Source: CAZEHJ01 sp964512485 (GTDB lineage: Bacteria; Bacteroidota; Rhodothermia; Rhodothermales; UBA10348). Taken from it: a stretch of 57,481 nucleotides of DNA. Location: positions 1 to 57,481 of the forward strand of contig CAZEHJ010000014.1 of NCBI GenBank assembly GCA_964512485.1, read 5' to 3'. Position 1 is the stretch's first letter, and each line of letters opens with the position of its first letter. The position numbers and the translations under genes were made by a program. Shown here one piece after another: positions 18,815 to 27,448 of the stretch. Under the pieces are notes generated by a model. The model did not search any database, was not told the origin of the DNA, and saw only the letters and a program-made list of their open reading frames with translations.

Positions 18815-19525
18815 ATGAAGGTTTTTACGCGCTGTCTTATGATGATGGCACTTTTCTCGATGACACTTTTTCCGATGACGACGTCATCTTTCGCCCAGGA
18901 CGCTTCCAACGCCGTTGAAGGCGGTGGCGTCAATGTTGAGGGCTGGATGGGCGAAGTAGACGCCCGTGAAGCCGAAAAAGGCCTGACCATCGATGACGCC
19001 ATTTTCGCAATGACGGATGATGGCATCCATATGAAGACTGGTCCATCCAGTACCTACTGGTCAAATGACACGATGACTGAAGGATCGTTCACCGTGATGG
19101 CCACATTCACCGAGCCCGAGTACATGAGTCTGAGTGACCATCCACACCCGTCTGGTCTGATCATCGGCGGTAAAAACATGGGCACCGAAAATCAGAGTTT
19201 CGTGTATTGCATGGCTTACGGAAACGGCAAGTTTCTCGTTCGAGGTTTTTCCCCAGAACCATTTCGACTGAACGGCGACCGTCAGGAAGAACACGAGGCT
19301 GTAAATACGGCTGCCGGTGAAGGCGAAGCTGTTACGCAGGCTATTGCCATTTCAGTAACTGAGAGCACGGTATCCTGCTCGATCAACGGCACAGAAGTCT
19401 GGAGTCGACCCAAGTCTGAAGTGGTCGGAGAAGGTCTTCTCTCTTCTACCGATGGTTATGTCGGACTACGCGTCGGACACAACGCTGAAGCGACCGTGTC
19501 AGGATTCCACGTGATGGACAGATAG
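18815..19525 (+). CDS. Secreted LamG/concanavalin-like protein
   Basis: 236 residues with a Sec signal peptide ending at about residue 28 (TTSSFAQ). The mature part is beta-rich and reads like a jelly-roll domain of the LamG/DUF1080 type. It contains YWSNDTMTEGSFTVMATF, SGLIIGGKNMGTENQSFVY and the closing strand GYVGLRVGHNAEATVSGFHV. Such domains bind or act on carbohydrates, but no catalytic signature is visible. It is followed after 34 bp by the dipeptidase gene, probably in one transcript. Function is not assigned. Confidence 0.6.
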   Translation: MKVFTRCLMMMALFSMTLFPMTTSSFAQDASNAVEGGGVNVEGWMGEVDAREAEKGLTIDDAIFAMTDDGIHMKTGPSSTYWSNDTMTEGSFTVMATFTEPEYMSLSDHPHPSGLIIGGKNMGTENQSFVYCMAYGNGKFLVRGFSPEPFRLNGDRQEEHEAVNTAAGEGEAVTQAIAISVTESTVSCSINGTEVWSRPKSEVVGEGLLSSTDGYVGLRVGHNAEATVSGFHVMDR

Positions 19526-19559
19526 TCACGGAATCATCCACACAAACCCACTATATGCA

Positions 19560-20861
19560 ATGACACTTTTCAATCGACAGCTGTTCTCCCTTCTGGCGGC
19601 GGCTCTGCTGCTCAGTGCGTGCGCCGAGACTCCCGAGACGGCAGACCAACTGGAAGAACGCGCGCGCGGCATCCACGAGCGGGTGATCACGCTTGACACG
19701 CACAACGATATCAGCGTTTCCAATTTCACGGATGAGCGCAACTACACGATGGACCTGGAAACACAGGTCAACATTCCGAAAATGGTAGCTGGTGGCCTGG
19801 ACGTGACGTGGCTCGTCGTCTATACAGGGCAGGGTGACCTCGACGAAGCTGGTTACGCCGCTGCTTGGGAAAACGCAGTCTCCAAATTTGAGGCTATCCA
19901 CTGGCTGGCCGAAGAGAAGGCACCGGATCAAATCGAGATTGCCTACACGTCTGACCATGTCCGCAAAATTGTGGGTGAAGGCAAACGTGTGGCGATGATC
20001 GCCATCGAGAACGCCTATCCGGTTGGTCTGGACCTGGACAATATCCGCCAATTCGCAGAATGGGGCGGTCGGTATATGTCCCTGTCCCACAATGGACACA
20101 GTCAGTTCGCAGATTCGAATACAGGTGAGCGTGACAGCGTGTGGCTCTATCAAGGGTTGAGCGACCTGGGCAAGCAGGCGATCGGTGAAATGAATAAATG
20201 GGGCATCATGGTGGACCTTTCGCATCCATCCAAGAAGTCCAACATGCAGGCCATGGAACTATCCCGTGCTCCCGTCATGGCTTCTCACTCGGCCGCACGC
20301 GGACTGAACGATGTCAGTCGAAATCTGGATGACGAAGAGTTGATGGCACTCAAGGAAAACGGAGGCGTCGTTCAGACGGTTGCCTTCCGCAGCTACGTGG
20401 CATCTGACAAAAACAGTGCTTATCAGGAAGCTATTGGTGCCCTTCGTGCAGAAATAGCGGAAGAAATGGGCGTTGAGATGATTTCCAGTCGTCGCGAGTT
20501 CTTCCAGATGTCGGAAGATGAACGCGCTGCGTATATGGAAGCGGTTGCTCCCGTGAATGCAGCGGCAGATGAGCGCATGGGCGAGATAGATGCAAAGCCT
20601 GTCGACGTGGCTGACTTTGTGGATCACATCGACTACCTCGTCGACCTGATAGGAATCGATCACGTAGGTATCAGTTCTGATTTCGATGGTGGTGGTGGTG
20701 TCGACGGATGGAATGACGCATCCGAGACCTTCAACGTCACTCACGAGCTGGTCCGCCGCGGTTATACGGAAGAGGAAATCGGCAAAATGTGGAGTGGCAA
20801 CTTGCTCCGCGTTCTGGATGACGTCCAGCGTATAGCGTCAGAGATCCAGGCCGAAGGCTAG
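19560..20861 (+). CDS. Membrane dipeptidase (M19) lipoprotein
   Basis: 433 residues of the renal-dipeptidase family, zinc enzymes that hydrolyse dipeptides, including those with a D-residue at the C-terminal side. The signal peptide ends in LLSAC, so the protein is lipid-anchored. Metal-site motifs are LDTHND near residue 45, the bridging Glu in MIAIENAYP, the His in VDLSHPS and MASHSAARG, and the late HVGISSDFDGGGG. Length and motif order are normal for the family. It would degrade dipeptides released by the S9 and M24 peptidases encoded nearby. A strong hairpin follows the stop. Confidence 0.88.
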   Translation: MTLFNRQLFSLLAAALLLSACAETPETADQLEERARGIHERVITLDTHNDISVSNFTDERNYTMDLETQVNIPKMVAGGLDVTWLVVYTGQGDLDEAGYAAAWENAVSKFEAIHWLAEEKAPDQIEIAYTSDHVRKIVGEGKRVAMIAIENAYPVGLDLDNIRQFAEWGGRYMSLSHNGHSQFADSNTGERDSVWLYQGLSDLGKQAIGEMNKWGIMVDLSHPSKKSNMQAMELSRAPVMASHSAARGLNDVSRNLDDEELMALKENGGVVQTVAFRSYVASDKNSAYQEAIGALRAEIAEEMGVEMISSRREFFQMSEDERAAYMEAVAPVNAAADERMGEIDAKPVDVADFVDHIDYLVDLIGIDHVGISSDFDGGGGVDGWNDASETFNVTHELVRRGYTEEEIGKMWSGNLLRVLDDVQRIASEIQAEG

Positions 20862-20885
20862 ACGCTTTTGTCCGTTTGGATGTTT

Positions 20886-20918
20886 GAGGGGGGCGCTCAT
20901 TTTATGAGCGCCCCCCTC
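20886..20918. terminator. GC-rich terminator hairpin after the dipeptidase
   Basis: A perfect 15-bp stem (arm GAGGGGGGCGCTCAT) with a TTT loop. There is no T-run on the plus side; the next bases are TGCG and then the TATAAT of the glpK promoter. Confidence 0.7.
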
Positions 20919-20922
20919 TGCG

Positions 20923-20928
20923 TATAAT
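20923..20928 (+). promoter_or_regulatory. Likely -10 box of the glp operon
   Basis: A consensus TATAAT 47 bp before the preferred glpK start. It sits directly behind the terminator hairpin, so the -35 region would fall inside that hairpin. No consensus -35 is visible. Confidence 0.4.
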
Positions 20929-20974
20929 GGAGTCACTAATTCCGCCAGATGACCTCCACCAGACGACTCGAGAA

Positions 20975-22465
20975 GTGAAGTACATCCTCGCCCTGGATCA
21001 GGGAACGACCAGTTCGCGCGCCATCATATTCGATCATGCTGGATCGATCATCGGAGTTTCTCAGCAGGAATTTGAACAGATATTTCCTGAGCCGGGTCAG
21101 GTTGAACATCGCCCATCTGACATCTGGAACACTCAATTGTCAACGGCACGTGATGTACTCGCCAGCACGGGAGTCTCCGCGGCTGACGTTGCTGCAATCG
21201 GCATAACCAATCAACGCGAGACGACCGTGGTCTGGGATCGGCGCACGGGCGAACCGCTCCATAATGCCATCGTGTGGCAAGACCGCCGCACTGCCTCATA
21301 TTGTGACTCGCTCAAGAAAGATGGCCGGGGGCCACTTTTCACGGAAAAAACGGGCCTCGTTCTGGACCCCTACTTCAGCGGGACCAAGGTGCGCTGGGTT
21401 CTGGAGAACGTAGAAGGAGCTCGACAGGCAGCCGAAAACGGCCATCTGGCTTTCGGAACGGTCGATTCCTGGTTGATCTGGAATTTGACGGGCGGAAAAA
21501 CACACGTCACCGATCCGAGCAATGCATCGAGGACCCTGCTGTTCAATATTATTGATATGAAATGGGATTCTGAGCTGTGTGAAATACTGGGCGTACCCGA
21601 AAGCATGCTACCGGAAGTGGTGCCCTCCAGCGGCACGGTTGCCGAAACAGATCCGGATATTCTGGGCACCCCGATTTCTGTATCGGGCATCGCGGGCGAT
21701 CAACAAGCCGCCCTCTTCGGCCAGGTCTGTACTGAACCCGGTATGGTTAAAAACACCTACGGCACTGGTTGTTTTATGCTCATGAATACGGGCACCACGG
21801 CAATCGCTTCAGGCAACAATCTGTTGACCACTGTCGCCTGGAAAATTGGAGACCGGACCGAATATGCGCTCGAAGGAAGCGTCTTCATCGGAGGCGCCGT
21901 CGTGCAATGGCTTCGGGATGGCCTACGCCTGATAGACGATTCTTCAGAGGTTGAAGCACTCGCGAGGCAAGTCGAGACTTCTGACGGCGTTGTGATGGTG
22001 CCGGCATTTACCGGCCTTGGTGCTCCCCACTGGGACCCGTACGCTCGTGGCGCAATATTCGGCCTCACCCGCGGCTCTACCGACGCCCACCTTGCACGGG
22101 CGGCACTCGAGAGTATTGCTTTTCAGGTGGCCGACCTCATCGAGGCGATGGAAAAAGACGCAGGGGTGAGCCTCACTCAGCTCCGTGTTGACGGCGGCGC
22201 GACGGCAAACAATCTGTTGATGCAGTTCCAGGCTGATATCCTGAACACAGAAACGGTAAGGCCCGTGGTTCAAGAAACGACCGCTCTGGGTGCCGCCTAC
22301 CTGGCCGGACTCGCAGTTGGATTCTGGAGCGGTATCGACGAACTCAAACAGCAGTGGCAGATCGATAAGACGTTTGAACCCTCCTCAACGGCGGATAACG
22401 TCTCGTCAATGCGCGCAAACTGGGAAAGGGCTCTCCAGCGCTCCAAAGGCTGGTCAACAGAATGA
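20975..22465 (+). CDS. glpK: Glycerol kinase
   Basis: Phosphorylates glycerol to sn-glycerol-3-phosphate with ATP. The preferred GTG start gives VKYILALDQGTTSSRAI, the usual FGGY N-terminus, with GAGAA just upstream. The in-frame ATG at 20927 would add 16 unconserved residues and overlaps a TATAAT box. Family landmarks are NQRETTVVWDRRTGEPL, IVWQDRRT, the GIAGDQQAALFGQ loop, and GGAVVQWLRDGL. Length (496 residues) is typical. It overlaps glpD by 4 bp and is the first gene of glpK-glpD-glpQ-glpF. No GlpR-type regulator is encoded nearby. Confidence 0.95.
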   Translation: MKYILALDQGTTSSRAIIFDHAGSIIGVSQQEFEQIFPEPGQVEHRPSDIWNTQLSTARDVLASTGVSAADVAAIGITNQRETTVVWDRRTGEPLHNAIVWQDRRTASYCDSLKKDGRGPLFTEKTGLVLDPYFSGTKVRWVLENVEGARQAAENGHLAFGTVDSWLIWNLTGGKTHVTDPSNASRTLLFNIIDMKWDSELCEILGVPESMLPEVVPSSGTVAETDPDILGTPISVSGIAGDQQAALFGQVCTEPGMVKNTYGTGCFMLMNTGTTAIASGNNLLTTVAWKIGDRTEYALEGSVFIGGAVVQWLRDGLRLIDDSSEVEALARQVETSDGVVMVPAFTGLGAPHWDPYARGAIFGLTRGSTDAHLARAALESIAFQVADLIEAMEKDAGVSLTQLRVDGGATANNLLMQFQADILNTETVRPVVQETTALGAAYLAGLAVGFWSGIDELKQQWQIDKTFEPSSTADNVSSMRANWERALQRSKGWSTE

Positions 22466-23976
22466 GGGTTGCACGAAATCAGCTGCTCAACAGCGCGCTG
22501 AACTGTGACGTATGGGACATTATCGTTATCGGAGGCGGTGCGACCGGACTCGGTGTCGCCGTTGATGCAGCCTCCAGGGGGTATAACACTCTTCTTCTGG
22601 AAGCGGTTGATTTTGGGAAGGGTACGTCCAGCAGAAGCACGAAGTTGATTCACGGCGGCGTTCGATATCTGCGCCAGGGCAACGTCAAACTGGTATATAA
22701 AGCCCTTAAAGAACGGGGTTACCTGATGGCGAACGCTCCTCATTTGGTCACGCCCCTTCGATTCGTTATCCCGTGCACCAAATGGTGGCATCAGTTGTGG
22801 TACGGATTGGGCCTGAGACTGTATGACCTGTTGGCGGGTAGTCTCTCGATTGGCCCGTCCCGCATACTGACGCGGGAGCAGACGCTGGATTTCCTCCCGG
22901 GAATTAAGCCAGACGGAGTGAAAGGCGGCGTTGAATACTGGGACGCCCAGTTTGATGACACGCGCCTTCTCGTGAGTCTTCTTCTGACCTGTATTAACAA
23001 CGGCGGGACGGCTCTCAACTATATGAGGGTCACCGAACTGATAAAGACCAACGGGATCGTCTCGGGCGTGAAAGTCAGAGACGAGTTAGCGAACAGTCAA
23101 CACGAGTTCAGAGCGAAGGTGGTCGTAAATGCGACGGGCGTATTCACCGACGCCATTCGGTCGATGGACGACCGTGCTTCCCGAACCATCATCCGCCCGG
23201 CTCAGGGCGCGCACCTTGTGCTGGATTCGTCTTTCGTTTCAGAGAACACTGCGCTTCTCATCCCCGGCACCGATGATGGGAGGGTGATTTTTGCCGTTCC
23301 GTGGCATAGCAGAGTTTTACTTGGAACGACAGATGTGTCTGTCGATGAGGTGAGCGAAGAACCGCGCCCCATGAATGATGAGATTGATTATTTGCTACAG
23401 TATGGTGCCCGGTACTTGTCTCGCCCTCCGAGTCGAAAAGATGTATTGAGCGTGTTCGCCGGTCTTCGTCCACTGGTCAAGGCTGTGGTAACTCCCAACA
23501 GGGACACCAAGACCCTTTCGAGAGACCACACCCTGAAGGTGTCCTCGTCCAAACTCGTGACGATCACCGGCGGAAAGTGGACGACGTACAGACACATGGC
23601 TCAAGATGCGGTCAACAGAGCTGCCAGAACCGCACGCCTTGACCGGCTTGAATGCAAGACCAAGACCTTGAAACTCGTCGACAACGAAATACCTGAAGAA
23701 AACTCCGCGGAAGGGACGGTCCTGATTCCGTCACTTCCCTACACCGAGACACACATTCGTCAAGCGGTCAATAGCGAAATGGCTGTGACGCTCGAAGATG
23801 TACTCGCGAGACGTACACGCTGTTTGTTTTTGGACGCTCGAGCCAGTCTTCAAATCGCGCCCAGGGTGGCCGCCATCTTGCGCGACGAATTGGGATGGGA
23901 TTTCGAACGAATGGAAAATGAGATCCATTCTTTTCAACAGGTCGCCGCATCTTACATTGCTGACCAGACCGATTAA
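22462..23976 (+). CDS. glpD: Glycerol-3-phosphate dehydrogenase (FAD)
   Basis: A 504-residue respiratory flavoprotein that oxidises glycerol-3-phosphate to dihydroxyacetone phosphate and passes electrons to quinone. The FAD-binding GxGxxG is VIGGGATGLGVAVDAASRG, followed by the family hallmark GTSSRSTKLIHGGVRYL. GLRPLV and TITGGKWTTYRHMA are the usual late motifs, and a C-terminal helical domain follows. The start overlaps the glpK stop (ATGA), so translation is coupled. It probably associates with the inner membrane peripherally. Confidence 0.95.
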   Translation: MRVARNQLLNSALNCDVWDIIVIGGGATGLGVAVDAASRGYNTLLLEAVDFGKGTSSRSTKLIHGGVRYLRQGNVKLVYKALKERGYLMANAPHLVTPLRFVIPCTKWWHQLWYGLGLRLYDLLAGSLSIGPSRILTREQTLDFLPGIKPDGVKGGVEYWDAQFDDTRLLVSLLLTCINNGGTALNYMRVTELIKTNGIVSGVKVRDELANSQHEFRAKVVVNATGVFTDAIRSMDDRASRTIIRPAQGAHLVLDSSFVSENTALLIPGTDDGRVIFAVPWHSRVLLGTTDVSVDEVSEEPRPMNDEIDYLLQYGARYLSRPPSRKDVLSVFAGLRPLVKAVVTPNRDTKTLSRDHTLKVSSSKLVTITGGKWTTYRHMAQDAVNRAARTARLDRLECKTKTLKLVDNEIPEENSAEGTVLIPSLPYTETHIRQAVNSEMAVTLEDVLARRTRCLFLDARASLQIAPRVAAILRDELGWDFERMENEIHSFQQVAASYIADQTD

Positions 23977-23999
23977 GCGACATTCCGGAAAAAGCACCC

Positions 24000-24956
24000 A
24001 TGCACGTAAAAAGAGCATATTTGCCGAATAGAATCACTTTCCATAGTCTGATTATCCCGGTGATTTTTTCGGTTTTTGCCTGTAACGAGCCACCCTCAGA
24101 TATGCCTCCCGATGAATCGATGATAGAGTTCAACCTTCAAGGGCACCGTGGTGCGCGTGGCCTTCTGCCCGAAAACTCGATTCCCTCGTTCATCAAGGCC
24201 CTCGAATTCGGCGTTCAGACATTGGAACTGGATGTATCGATCAGCGCCGATCAGGAAGTCATTGTGACCCATGAGCCCTGGATCTCATCTGGAATTTGCA
24301 GTCATGCTGATGGCCGCCCCGTCGGAGAGGACGAAGAGCGCTCGCTGAACATCTATGAACTGACCGCAGAAGAGGTAGCGGGATATGACTGCGGCTCCCG
24401 GGGACATGGCGGCTTCCCAGGGCAAGCTCGCGTGTCTACCATCAAACCCGTCCTCCGGGACGTGGTAGAGGCAGTAGATAACTACGTCACCGAGCACTCC
24501 ATCCCGGCGCCCGTTTTCAACGTGGAAATCAAATCGAGCCTGCAAGGCGAGGGTGTTTATCACCCGGGCCCGGAAGAATTTGTCTCTATCGTGCATGCTC
24601 AATTGGTCGAACTGGGCATTCGCGATCGGACGACCATTCAATCTTTCGATCCTCGCGCCCTCGAAGCCATGCACCTGCTCGATCCTGAAATTGCGATAGG
24701 ATGGCTGGTCGGCAACGAGGATGGTTTTGAGGCGAATATGGATCGACTGACCTTCGTGCCAGACTACTATTCGCCCAGTCACAGGCTGGTATCCGGGCAG
24801 CTCACCGCGGCCGTCCATCAAGCCGGCATGCTCCTCATCCCATGGACCGTAAATGAAGCTGACCGAATGCGCGAGCTCGTTGACCTCGGGGTTGACGGTC
24901 TGATTACGGACTACCCTGACCGCGCCCGGTCTCTACTGAATTCCCTCACCAAATAG
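24000..24956 (+). CDS. glpQ: Glycerophosphodiester phosphodiesterase lipoprotein
   Basis: A 318-residue enzyme cleaving glycerophosphodiesters to glycerol-3-phosphate and an alcohol. An N-terminal export signal ends in SVFAC, a lipobox. The catalytic signature is QGHRGARGLLPENSIPSF with the paired acidic LELDVSIS and the second His in VTHEPW. The closing TIM-barrel strand is LLIPWTVNEADRM..LVDLGVDGLITDYPDR. It lies 23 bp after glpD and 10 bp before glpF. Its location outside the cytoplasm makes it the likely supplier of glycerol or glycerol-3-phosphate to the rest of the operon. Confidence 0.92.
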   Translation: MHVKRAYLPNRITFHSLIIPVIFSVFACNEPPSDMPPDESMIEFNLQGHRGARGLLPENSIPSFIKALEFGVQTLELDVSISADQEVIVTHEPWISSGICSHADGRPVGEDEERSLNIYELTAEEVAGYDCGSRGHGGFPGQARVSTIKPVLRDVVEAVDNYVTEHSIPAPVFNVEIKSSLQGEGVYHPGPEEFVSIVHAQLVELGIRDRTTIQSFDPRALEAMHLLDPEIAIGWLVGNEDGFEANMDRLTFVPDYYSPSHRLVSGQLTAAVHQAGMLLIPWTVNEADRMRELVDLGVDGLITDYPDRARSLLNSLTK

Positions 24957-24966
24957 TCTGATCATT

Positions 24967-25674
24967 ATGACGCCTTTTGTTGCAGAAATCATAGGAACTG
25001 CCCTTCTCGTTCTTCTTGGAGATGGAGTTGTAGCCAACGTGCTTCTGAGCCGAACAAAAGGAAATGACAGCGGCTGGGTGGTGATCACCATTGGTTGGGG
25101 TCTGGCTGTTTTTGTGGCAGTGTTCGCCGTGGCAGCGGTCAGTGGAGCCCACATCAATCCCGCCGTTACCATCGGTCTGGCGGCAGCGGGTAAATTCGCC
25201 TGGGCATCTGTCCCGGGCTACATCGCCGCTCAAATGATCGGAGCGTTGATCGGAGCAACCCTGGTTTGGCTGCACTACAAACCACACTTCGCTGAAACCG
25301 AAGATGCATCCCTGAAGCTGGCCGTCTTTGCCACAGGACCGGCCATACGTACGTCATTCTGGAATCTCGTTTCCGAGACGATTGGCACATTTGTTCTCGT
25401 ATTCGGCGTGCTGCACATTGCCGCACCAGAGGTTGGATTGGGGGCTCTCGATGCGCTTCCGGTAGGCTTGTTGGTGCTGGTCATTGGTATGGCTCTTGGC
25501 GGCACGACGGGTTATGCGATCAATCCGGCTCGCGATCTCGGCCCGCGTATCGCCCACTTCCTGCTTCCGATTGCCGGAAAAGGCGACAGCGACTGGAGTT
25601 ATGCCTGGATTCCGGTGGCTGGCCCAATCCTGGGCGGCTTGATCGCCGCATTCCTCTTCGGGCTCGTCGCTTGA
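24967..25674 (+). CDS. glpF: Aquaglyceroporin (glycerol facilitator)
   Basis: A 235-residue major intrinsic protein with six membrane helices and the two pore half-helix motifs, here SGAHINPAVT and GYAINPARDLGPR. The Asp after the second NPAR is typical of glycerol-conducting members rather than strict aquaporins. Length is slightly short of the usual 260-280. As the last gene of the operon it imports glycerol by facilitated diffusion for trapping by GlpK. Confidence 0.92.
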   Translation: MTPFVAEIIGTALLVLLGDGVVANVLLSRTKGNDSGWVVITIGWGLAVFVAVFAVAAVSGAHINPAVTIGLAAAGKFAWASVPGYIAAQMIGALIGATLVWLHYKPHFAETEDASLKLAVFATGPAIRTSFWNLVSETIGTFVLVFGVLHIAAPEVGLGALDALPVGLLVLVIGMALGGTTGYAINPARDLGPRIAHFLLPIAGKGDSDWSYAWIPVAGPILGGLIAAFLFGLVA

Positions 25675-25774
25675 GGGTACCCTCAGATCCGCCACGTGCG
25701 ATCTCCGACGGAGTACGTATTTGTACCTAGTCCTGGTGGGATATGTACGTAATTGATGAAATAGATCATCGCCA

Positions 25775-25806
25775 AAATCCGTTGCAGGGCAACTAGCAAC
25801 GGATTT
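25775..25806 (+). terminator. Probable terminator of the glp operon
   Basis: AAATCCGTTGC pairs perfectly with GCAACGGATTT (11 bp) across a 10-nt loop, 100 bp after the glpF stop. No strong T-run follows, so a regulatory hairpin is also possible. Confidence 0.45.
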
Positions 25807-25843
25807 CTACGTCTTTAACTGGAAGACCTCGATACGCTGAAAC

Positions 25844-25868
25844 ATATTGTCGAGATTCTGGACAATAT
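25844..25868. promoter_or_regulatory. Operator-like dyad before the outer-membrane protein gene
   Basis: ATATTGTC-N9-GACAATAT is a perfect 8-bp dyad with centre-to-centre spacing of about 1.6 helical turns, 120 bp before the start at 25988. It fits a dimeric repressor or activator site. No regulator is assigned. Confidence 0.4.
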
Positions 25869-25987
25869 TGTAATCCGAATCTGCGTTATCTGGGTCTATA
25901 ACTCCACTTACTCCGGCTCCGGAGCAGCGCACAGGAAGACGCGCCACTGCTGACATCGGTAGCCACCACCATTTTCAGAGGGAGAAA

Positions 25988-27280
25988 ATGAAACGACTGG
26001 CATTGCTGCTGGTCGCCGCTTTCCTGGTGTTGCCAACATCAGCTCAGAACGGCGAAAATAGCGCGTCACTTCGAGTATTTCTGGACTGTCAATTCTTTTG
26101 CGACAATCAGTACATCAAAGACAACCTCGCCGTTGTTGATTGGGTCAATGAACGGACCCAATCCGACGTACATATTCTGCACGCAATGCAGCGTACCGGA
26201 GGGGGAGGCCAACGCATCACCCTTACCTTTCTGGGTCAACGGGGCTTTTCCGCTCTCTCGGATACGCTTCACTTTGCCACCAATGGAGACGCGACGAACG
26301 ATGAACAACGAGAAGAACTTCTCCATAATCTGACAATTGGACTGGCCCGTTACATGGCCAGAGCGGGTCTCGCTGACAAATTGGTGGTCCGCGCTGTCGT
26401 GCCGGCGTTAAATGCGCCGCAGGAAGCCTCCATCGAAAATGATCCGTGGAATTATTGGGTGTTCTCGATCAGTGGAAGCGGAAACATCAACGGGCAAGAA
26501 ACGACCAAATTCACGCGAAAAAGGGCAAGTTTTTCTGCTAATCGGACAACTGAGGATCTGAAAGTTCGGGTGAACGGCAGCCTCAGCACTAACGACAGCG
26601 AGTTCGATTTGGGAGACGGCGAGGTGATCAAGAACTCAAGGAGTTCAGAAAGCTTCAGCACCAACCTCGTAAAATCGATTGGCGGGCAGTGGGCAGTTGG
26701 AGGATCCGGATTTGTGTCAGGCTCCAGTTTTTCGAATACAAAATTACGGATGGAGGTTGGACCTGCTGTAGAATACAATTTCTTTCCCTACACCCAGTCG
26801 ACACGCAAATTCCTTACCGTACAATACGGATTGAAACTGGCCCGACGTGAGTACGATGAGCTGACAATATTTGCGCTGAAGGAAGAGACAATTCTTCGCC
26901 ACAATATTGATCTGACGCTCAGTCTCAATCAAAAATGGGGTAGCGTGTCATTCTCGGCAGACGCCAGCCACATGCTGACCAATTTCGAGCGTAGCTTGAC
27001 CGACTCTTATAATATTGGCCTCTTCGCCAATACGAATTTCCGGCTGTACAAGGGCCTTTCCATTCGTGCATTTGCATCATACAACCGCATCCGCGACCAG
27101 CTTGACCTGCCCGGGAATGCGGCAACAAGAGAAGAGATTCTTCTCCAGTCCATCCGTCTTCCAACCGGATATTCCTACCAGATGAACTTCGGCTTGACCT
27201 ATCGATTCGGATCCATCTTCAACAACGTGGTCAATCCACGTATGGGTGGAGGTGGCGGTAACACGATCATCTTCTTCTAG
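25988..27280 (+). CDS. Outer-membrane beta-barrel protein
   Basis: 430 residues with a Sec signal peptide (MKRLALLLVAAFLVLPTSAQ). Residues 25-135 form a soluble domain with LRVFLDCQFFCDNQYIKDN and DWVNERTQSDVHI. The rest is a series of alternating amphipathic strands (SVSFSADASHML, YNIGLFANTNFRLYKGLSIRAFASYNRI). They end in GLTYRFGSIFNNVVNPRMG, as in DUF481/porin-like barrels. The last residues are FF, typical of a BAM-recognised C-terminal strand. A protein with this plan is probably in the outer membrane; its substrate is unknown. The upstream dyad suggests regulated expression, and a hairpin lies 100 bp past the stop. Family name not recognised. Confidence 0.7.
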   Translation: MKRLALLLVAAFLVLPTSAQNGENSASLRVFLDCQFFCDNQYIKDNLAVVDWVNERTQSDVHILHAMQRTGGGGQRITLTFLGQRGFSALSDTLHFATNGDATNDEQREELLHNLTIGLARYMARAGLADKLVVRAVVPALNAPQEASIENDPWNYWVFSISGSGNINGQETTKFTRKRASFSANRTTEDLKVRVNGSLSTNDSEFDLGDGEVIKNSRSSESFSTNLVKSIGGQWAVGGSGFVSGSSFSNTKLRMEVGPAVEYNFFPYTQSTRKFLTVQYGLKLARREYDELTIFALKEETILRHNIDLTLSLNQKWGSVSFSADASHMLTNFERSLTDSYNIGLFANTNFRLYKGLSIRAFASYNRIRDQLDLPGNAATREEILLQSIRLPTGYSYQMNFGLTYRFGSIFNNVVNPRMGGGGGNTIIFF

Positions 27281-27379
27281 GGGAAGATTCATCTGATGAT
27301 TGATCCAGAACGACATCGCGGGCCAGGGCCAGGACGAGGCCAGCACACGTCTACTTGAAGAATAATTCCGTAACGTTGT

Positions 27380-27414
27380 AATCGCGAGCTCATCTCAATG
27401 ATGAGCTCGCGATT
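27380..27414 (+). terminator. Terminator hairpin after the barrel protein gene
   Basis: AATCGCGAGCTCAT pairs perfectly with its complement (14 bp) across a 7-nt loop, followed by a pyrimidine-rich CCTCTTTGTCCTT. It overlaps a spurious in-frame ATG at 27398, which supports starting the next gene at 27449. Confidence 0.65.
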
Positions 27415-27448
27415 CCTCTTTGTCCTTCCCACCACCCACGAAAGAACC

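Larger units (their letters stand above)
25675..25987. other. 313-bp non-coding stretch after glpF
   Basis: No ORF or RNA gene is recognised. It holds two perfect inverted repeats listed separately (25775-25806 and 25844-25868) and a 10-bp palindrome GCTCCGGAGC near 25915. It separates the glp operon from an outer-membrane protein gene. Confidence 0.6.

Noticed and set aside
27398..27448. Upstream in-frame ATG for the Rieske-ThDP gene
   Set aside because: It lies within the 14-bp terminator stem of the preceding gene, and the added residues are not part of the Rieske domain.
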